Part shown: in pieces, positions 6,547 to 10,344 of the stretch
How positions within the stretch are numbered: the first letter of the stretch is position 1
Layout: each line of letters opens with the position of its first letter
Position numbers and translations under genes: made by a program
Notes under the pieces: generated by a model
Seen by the model: the letters and a program-made list of their open reading frames with translations, nothing else
The model's database searches: none
Told to the model about the DNA's origin: nothing
Source of the DNA: JBBSIN01 sp038232055
GTDB taxonomy: Bacteria; Actinomycetota; Actinomycetes; JADGOV01
Direction: 5' to 3'
Length of the DNA: 10,344 nucleotides
Assembly (NCBI GenBank): GCA_038232055.1
Contig: JBBSIN010000069.1
Span: 1 to 10,344 of the forward strand

Positions 6547-7275
6547 CTACAAGCCGACCAACAGGTAGAGCTGCGCGATCTCGGCCTGGCTGAGCCGCCT
6601 GGTGCGCCCCGTCTTGAGGTCGCCGAGCCGGATCGGCCCGACCTGGGTTCGGACCAGCCGTTGTACCGGGTGTCCGGCGGCTGAGAGCAGGCGGCGTACG
6701 ACGCGCTGGCGTCCTTCGTGCAGCATGACCTCGACGAGCGCCTTGCGGGCCGTCGACTCGACCATGCGGAAGCCGTCGACGGCGACCGGCCCGTCCTCCA
6801 GGTCCACCCCGGCGCGCAGCCGGCGACCGAGGTCGCGCGGCACCGGGCCGGGCACCTCGGCGAGATAGGTCTTACGGACGGCGTAGCGGGGATGGGCGAG
6901 GCGGTGGGCGAGCTCGCCGTCGTTGGTGAGCAGCAGCAGGCCCTCCGTGTCGACGTCGAGCCGGCCGACGTGAAAGAGCCGCTCCCGCCGGTCGCCGACG
7001 ACGTCGGCGAGCGAGCGTCGCCCCTGCGGGTCGGCCATCGTGCTCACCATCCCTACCGGCTTGTTCAGCGCCAGGTAGACGAGGTCGGGCGATGTCGCCA
7101 CCCGCTGCCCGTCGACCGCGATGGTCGCCGCCGACGCGTCGACCCGTAGGCCCAGCTCGGTGACGACCCGGCCGTCGACGGCCACCCGGCCCGCTGCGAT
7201 GAGGCCCTCACAGAGCCGGCGGCTGCCGACACCGGCGGCCGCGAGCACCTTCTGCAGACGTACCGGCTCAGCCAT
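6547..7275 (-). CDS. rluB: 23S rRNA pseudouridine synthase, RluB type
   Basis: This enzyme isomerises a uridine to pseudouridine in 23S rRNA (position 2605 in the E. coli RluB case). The 242-residue product has an N-terminal S4 RNA-binding domain (about 5-60: VRLQKVLAAAGVGSRRLCEG...). The RsuA/RluB/E/F-type catalytic domain follows, with LNKPVGMVST, the motif GRLDVDTEGLLLLTNDGELA carrying catalytic Asp107, and the C-terminal MLHEGRQRVVRRLLSAAGHPVQRL segment. The ATG at 7275 overlaps the scpB stop by 8 bp, so translation is probably coupled. scpB-rluB adjacency is widely conserved in Gram-positive bacteria. The exact target base is inferred from the family; RluE/F-like specificity cannot be excluded. 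Confidence 0.93.
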   Translation of the reverse strand: MAEPVRLQKVLAAAGVGSRRLCEGLIAAGRVAVDGRVVTELGLRVDASAATIAVDGQRVATSPDLVYLALNKPVGMVSTMADPQGRRSLADVVGDRRERLFHVGRLDVDTEGLLLLTNDGELAHRLAHPRYAVRKTYLAEVPGPVPRDLGRRLRAGVDLEDGPVAVDGFRMVESTARKALVEVMLHEGRQRVVRRLLSAAGHPVQRLVRTQVGPIRLGDLKTGRTRRLSQAEIAQLYLLVGL

Positions 7276-7834
7276 CGCCGACCGCGTCCGCATCCGGCAC
7301 CAGGGGAGCGAGCGGCGGCAGCTCCTCGACGCCCGAGATGCCGAGCCGTTCGAGGAAGTACGGCGTCGTCCGGTAGAGCACCGCGCCACCCTCCGGATCG
7401 GTTCCCGACTCCTCGACGAGGCCTCGGTTGAGGAGGGTGCGCATGACCGCGTCGGAGTTCACCCCGCGGACGGCGGTCACCCGCCCGCGGCTGACCGGCT
7501 GGCGGTAGGCGACGACGGCGAGCACCTCCAGCGCCGCCTGGGTGAGCCGGGCCTGCTGGCCGTCGAGCACGAAGCGCTCGACGTACGGCGCGCAGTCGGC
7601 ACGGGTGTAGAGCCGCCAGCCGCCGGCGACGGCGCGCAGCTCGAAGCCACGGTCCTCGCTCGCATAGCCGCAGGCCAGGCCGCGCAGGGTCTGTACCACC
7701 TCCTCCGTCGGCCGCTCGACAACCTGGGCCAGCACAACCTCGGAGACCGGCTCGTCGACGACGAGGAGTACGGCCTCCAGGGCCGCCCGCAGGCTCGGTC
7801 CCCCACCCGGGGGCTCCGGCGGTTCCTCGGTCAC
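7268..7834 (-). CDS. scpB: Segregation and condensation protein ScpB
   Basis: ScpB dimerises and binds ScpA in the SMC-ScpAB condensin that compacts and separates sister chromosomes. The 188-residue protein has the two winged-helix domains expected: LRAALEAVLLVVDEPVSE at the start, GWRLYTRADCAPYVERFV in the middle, and the signature LTQAALEVLAVVAYRQPVSRGRVTAVRGVNSDAVMRTLL in three consecutive stretches, ending near TTPYFLERLGISGVEELPPL. The GTG start at 7834 overlaps the scpA stop as GTGA, so ScpA and ScpB are translated as a coupled pair, fitting their fixed-ratio complex. The 8-bp overlap with rluB continues the coupling. An acidic and proline-rich C-terminal tail follows the fold. Confidence 0.95.
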   Translation of the reverse strand: MTEEPPEPPGGGPSLRAALEAVLLVVDEPVSEVVLAQVVERPTEEVVQTLRGLACGYASEDRGFELRAVAGGWRLYTRADCAPYVERFVLDGQQARLTQAALEVLAVVAYRQPVSRGRVTAVRGVNSDAVMRTLLNRGLVEESGTDPEGGAVLYRTTPYFLERLGISGVEELPPLAPLVPDADAVGDG

Positions 7835-8586
7835 TGCCGCACCCAGCGGACCGTCAGCTCGCCGAGCGGCGACGCCTGCTCGAAGGCCACCTGGCCGTCC
7901 CGGTAGAGGTCGAGCAGCAGGAGGAAGCGGGCCACGACCACGACGACCGACCCCGCGTCGCCGGCGAGGGCGGCAAATGAGGCGGCGCCGGTACGGCGTA
8001 CCCGCTCGACCAGGATCGCCTGTTGCTGGGCCATGTCGACCCGCGGCGCGTGGACGTGCTCGGTGTCGACCTCGGGCGCCGTACGGGGCGCGAACGCCCG
8101 GGCCGCGAGCGCCGCAAAGGCGGCCGGTCCGATGCCGAGGATCACCTCCGGCAGCAGGCTCGCGTACCGCTCCTCCAGCGCCACCGCGCGGGGATAGCGA
8201 CGGCCCTCGGCCTCGAGCCGACCGGCGACCCAGGCGGCCACCTCCTTGTACGCGCGGTACTGCAGGAGCCGGGCGAAGAGCAGATCGCGTGCCTCCAGCA
8301 GGGCCAGGTCCTCCTCGTCGTCGACCTCCCCCCGGGGCAGCAGCCGGGCCGCCTTGAGGTCGAGCAGCGTCGCCGCGATGACCAGGAACTCGCTCGCCTG
8401 CCCGAGGTCCCAGGCGCCACCGAGCCGTTGGATGTGGCCGATGAACTCGTCGGTCACCTGTGAGAGCGCCACCTCGGTGACGTCGAGCTTGGACTTGGCG
8501 ATGAGACCGAGCAGTAGGTCGAACGGCCCGCTGAAGTTCTCGAGGTGCACCTCGAAGGCCGGTCGCGCTGCGGATTCGGTACTCAC
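7831..8586 (-). CDS. scpA: Segregation and condensation protein ScpA
   Basis: ScpA is the kleisin that bridges the two heads of the SMC dimer and recruits ScpB. The 251-residue protein shows the N-terminal SMC-binding domain (FEVHLENFSGPFDLLLGLIA, then KSKLDVTEVALSQVTDEF), the helical middle (ATLLDLKAARLLPRGE, LLFARLLQYRAYKEVA) and a C-terminal winged helix (VARFLLLLDLYRDGQVAFEQ). The GTG start at 8586 overlaps the upstream M50-like gene as GTGA and leaves about ten residues before the conserved domain. The same frame is open to 9066 but that part has no family match. The smc gene is not in this window, as is usual. The nearby ParA ATPase fits a role in chromosome organisation. Confidence 0.95.
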   Translation of the reverse strand: MSTESAARPAFEVHLENFSGPFDLLLGLIAKSKLDVTEVALSQVTDEFIGHIQRLGGAWDLGQASEFLVIAATLLDLKAARLLPRGEVDDEEDLALLEARDLLFARLLQYRAYKEVAAWVAGRLEAEGRRYPRAVALEERYASLLPEVILGIGPAAFAALAARAFAPRTAPEVDTEHVHAPRVDMAQQQAILVERVRRTGAASFAALAGDAGSVVVVVARFLLLLDLYRDGQVAFEQASPLGELTVRWVRQ

Positions 8587-9272
8587 AGCCGGGCCACGTC
8601 CAGCAGCGGGCGAAGAATCGTGTCGAGGAGAAACAGCAGCAGCGGAACGCCGCCGGCCAGCGGCAGGAGAAGCAACACGAGCAGGATGCCTACACCCCAG
8701 TTCTGCTCGGCGAGGCGGTACTCCGCCTGCTGCCAGCCGATGGATCGGGGCGCGAGCAGGAAGAGCAGCCGGCCGCCGTCGAGCGGCGGGAGCGGCACGA
8801 TGTCGAGCAGGGCCATCGCCACGAGCTCGACGCCGGCGAACAGCAGCAGTGTCTGGCCGGGGTTGGCGGCAACGAACGAGCCGTGCAGCGTGGCGGAGAG
8901 ACCGAACGCGCTGACCAGTGCGGGGCCCCCGGTGGCGACGTAGCCGGCGAGCAGGACCGCGCCGGCCACGACCATTGATACCGGGCCGGCGACCAGGACC
9001 GCGATCAGCCGGCCGCGACCGCCGAGGCGGGGCACGACGGCCGTGCGTTCCCATGGGATGCCCCACCCGGCGCCGCCGATGGCCGCGGCGATCGCGCCGA
9101 ACGGTTCGAGGTGCTTGCGCGGGTCGAGCCGGCCGCGCCCGTACGCCACGGCCGAGCGGTCCCCGAGCCGCTGCGCGAGACGGGCCTGGACCACGCCCCG
9201 CACGGTGACCCCGATCAGGAACCCCAGCAGCAGCGCGATCAGCGCCACCGGGTGGCGGAGGGCGTAGAGCAC
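8583..9272 (-). CDS. M50-like membrane protein without HExxH
   Basis: A 229-residue polytopic membrane protein related to site-2 proteases (M50). Hydrophobic segments lie at about 8-24, 88-112, 143-160 and 195-218. The family pattern is visible: GFLIGVTV, then RLAQRLGD, GRGRLDPRKHLEPFGAI, GWGIPW, and the third-helix motif LLDIVPLPPLDGGRLL (D165 retained). Where active members have HEFAH-type zinc ligands, this protein has RGVVQ (25-29), so both histidines and the glutamate are missing. It is therefore predicted to be an inactive pseudoprotease, perhaps a substrate-binding or scaffold protein; its function is unknown. The GTG at 9272, 7 bp after the parA stop, is the most likely start, although its ribosome binding site is weak. 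It overlaps scpA by 4 bp (GTGA), so it is made together with ScpA. Confidence 0.75.
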   Translation of the reverse strand: MLYALRHPVALIALLLGFLIGVTVRGVVQARLAQRLGDRSAVAYGRGRLDPRKHLEPFGAIAAAIGGAGWGIPWERTAVVPRLGGRGRLIAVLVAGPVSMVVAGAVLLAGYVATGGPALVSAFGLSATLHGSFVAANPGQTLLLFAGVELVAMALLDIVPLPPLDGGRLLFLLAPRSIGWQQAEYRLAEQNWGVGILLVLLLLPLAGGVPLLLFLLDTILRPLLDVARL

Positions 9273-9279
9273 CGTGCCG

Positions 9280-10203
9280 TCAGCGGCCCGCGAGGACGGT
9301 CGCGAGGACTTCCTTCGCCAGCTCCCGGTAGGCGACCGCACCGGCCGACGACGGGGCATAGGTGGTGATCGGCTCGCCGGCGACCGTCGTCTCGGGAAAG
9401 CGCACGGTGCGGTTGATGACCGTGTGGAACACCTTGTCGCCGAAGCCGCCCACGAGGCTTCGCAGCACCTCCCGGCCGTGCAGCGTGCGGGCGTCGTACA
9501 TCGTCGGCAGGACGCCGTAGAGCTCCAGCTTGGGGTTGATGCGATCGCGCACCTTGTCCATGGTGTTCGTGAGCAGCGCCACGCCGCGCAGGGCGAAGTA
9601 CTCGCACTCCAGCGGGATGATGACCCCGTCGGCGGCGGCGAGCGCGTTGACAGTCAGCAGCCCGAGCGAGGGCTGGCAGTCGAGGAGCACGACGTCGTAC
9701 GCCGGCAGCAGCGGCGCCAGGGCACGGGTCAGCGCCTGCTCGCGGCCGACCTCGGTGACGAGCTCCACCTCGGCCCCGGAGAGGTCGATGTTGCTCGGCA
9801 GCAGGTCGAGGCCGTCGATGTCGGTGCCCTGCACAATGCCGGCCGGGTCGGCGACGCGCTCGAGCAGCAGGTTGTAAACGGTGCGTTCGAGCTGTGCCGG
9901 GTTGACGCCCAGACCGACCGAGAGCGCGCCCTGGGGGTCGAAGTCGACGAGCAGGACGCGGCGGCCGTACTCGGCGAGCGCCGCACCGAGGTTGATGGTC
10001 GTCGTCGTCTTGCCAACGCCCCCCTTCTGGTTGCACATGGCAAGCACGGTCGCCGGTCCATGCGAGTCGAGCGCGGTGGGCTCGGGGAAGTGCAGTCTCG
10101 GTCGGCCGGTCGGTCCCATCGCTGGCGCTTCGGGCTGCGCCTCCGCCGGGACGACTCCCAGCTCCAGGGCGATGCCCGGCGACTCCGTGCTCGGCGTGGT
10201 CAT
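9280..10203 (-). CDS. parA: ParA/Soj-family ATPase next to scpAB
   Basis: A 307-residue ParA-type ATPase of the deviant Walker A class. Such proteins form ATP-dependent dimers on DNA and position or segregate cargo. After a proline-rich, probably disordered N-terminus (1-50) come the deviant Walker A KGGVGKTT (60-67), Walker A' LLVDFDPQG (84-92), Walker B-type VVLLDCQPSLG and the C-terminal FPETTVAGEPI. No parB gene is adjacent, so this is the orphan ParA regularly found beside scpA in actinobacteria, distinct from the origin-linked parAB pair. The ATG start at 10203 is preceded by an in-frame TGA 6 bases upstream. There is no Shine-Dalgarno, while TACCGT sits 8 nt upstream. The gene heads the parA-M50-scpA-scpB-rluB run. 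Its partner is not identifiable here. Confidence 0.93.
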   Translation of the reverse strand: MTTPSTESPGIALELGVVPAEAQPEAPAMGPTGRPRLHFPEPTALDSHGPATVLAMCNQKGGVGKTTTTINLGAALAEYGRRVLLVDFDPQGALSVGLGVNPAQLERTVYNLLLERVADPAGIVQGTDIDGLDLLPSNIDLSGAEVELVTEVGREQALTRALAPLLPAYDVVLLDCQPSLGLLTVNALAAADGVIIPLECEYFALRGVALLTNTMDKVRDRINPKLELYGVLPTMYDARTLHGREVLRSLVGGFGDKVFHTVINRTVRFPETTVAGEPITTYAPSSAGAVAYRELAKEVLATVLAGR

Positions 10204-10210
10204 GGCTGTT

Positions 10211-10285
10211 CACGGTAGTACGCGGCACGGTAGTACGCGGCACGGTGGTACGCGGCACGGTGGTACGCGGCACGGTGGTACGCGG
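10211..10285. repeat. 15-bp tandem repeat, five copies, before parA
   Basis: Five exact-length copies at 10211, 10226, 10241, 10256 and 10271. Two are CACGGTAGTACGCGG and three are CACGGTGGTACGCGG, so they differ only at one A/G position. The array ends 7 bp before the parA start codon and fills its upstream region. Read as codons on the minus strand it gives PRTTV repeats in a frame unrelated to parA, which I regard as chance. It may bind a regulator as iterated sites or may simply be a slippage product. Confidence 0.93.
10212..10217 (-). promoter_or_regulatory. Candidate -10 of parA within tandem repeat
   Basis: TACCGT on the minus strand fits TANNNT and ends 8 nt before the parA ATG, which would give a leaderless or nearly leaderless message; no Shine-Dalgarno is present. 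The same TACCGT recurs every 15 bp upstream in the repeat array. No -35 is obvious. Confidence 0.35.
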
Positions 10286-10309
10286 CGGCCTGCCGTGCCG
10301 GCCTGTGCG

Positions 10310-10344
10310 TCAGGTGCCCGGAAGCGGTTCGGCGATGTGCTGCG
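10310..10344 (-). CDS. Possible C-terminal end of an upstream gene
   Basis: One minus-strand frame enters from the right edge and ends at TGA (10312-10310), reading QHIAEPLPGT before the stop. Ten residues are too few to identify it. In several actinobacteria a tyrosine recombinase gene (xerD) lies upstream of parA, but nothing in these residues proves that. A GCACGG/CCGTGC inverted repeat spanning the last 15-bp unit and the sequence after it could serve as its terminator. Confidence 0.2.
   Translation of the reverse strand, partial: QHIAEPLPGT

Noticed and set aside
9274..10218. Long plus-strand frame opposite parA (also 2802-3893 and 3987-4808 opposite der and cmk)
   Set aside because: These are antisense frames without any recognisable motif, opposite well-supported genes. 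Such frames are expected in GC-rich coding DNA.
10211..10285. N-terminal PRTTV repeat extension of a protein overlapping parA
   Set aside because: The repeat is in a different frame from parA, and the overlapping frame has no family match. An in-frame TGA lies just before the parA ATG.
9280..10344. Origin-proximal parAB locus
   Set aside because: No parB and no parS-like TGTTTCACGTGAAACA site were seen; this is the scpAB-linked orphan ParA.

Overview
The window is very GC-rich, with frequent GTG starts and genes joined by 4-bp GTGA overlaps, which points to an actinomycete (high-GC Gram-positive). The right three quarters carries the conserved actinobacterial order parA - scpA - scpB - rluB - aroH - tyrA - cmk - der - tRNA-Pro. 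Protein style and gene order would suit Micromonosporales or a related order, but that placement is an impression and not a computed result.

Layout from left to right. Positions 1-527 hold no gene I can recognise. Positions 528-1153 (minus strand) hold a vapBC-type toxin-antitoxin pair whose promoter/operator lies at about 1160-1200. Positions 1371-2767 are an IS481-like insertion sequence on the plus strand, with recognisable terminal inverted repeats and a decayed transposase carrying three frameshifts. Its right end lies directly against the 3' end of a tRNA-Pro(GGG) gene (2771-2844, minus). The left quarter therefore looks like accessory DNA next to a tRNA gene.

From 2845 to the right edge every gene is on the minus strand, so transcription runs right to left. 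The first run is parA (orphan ParA-type ATPase), an M50-like membrane protein lacking its zinc-binding motif, scpA, scpB (condensin partners) and rluB (23S rRNA pseudouridine synthase). A 328-bp intergenic stretch follows, with a 19-bp-arm inverted repeat placed between a 9-bp and a 20-bp tandem array. The second run is aroH and tyrA (tyrosine branch), then cmk (CMP kinase) and der (ribosome-assembly GTPase), and finally the tRNA. A five-copy 15-bp tandem repeat sits immediately in front of parA.

Taken together this is a housekeeping block for chromosome organisation, ribosome maturation, nucleotide and tyrosine supply, interrupted at its tRNA-Pro end by mobile and toxin-antitoxin DNA. I see no clearly new multi-gene system. 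The observations most worth a second look are the active-site-less M50 protein fixed between parA and scpA, the repeat-hairpin-repeat structure at 6282-6537, the repeat promoter region of parA, and the IS end abutting the tRNA.
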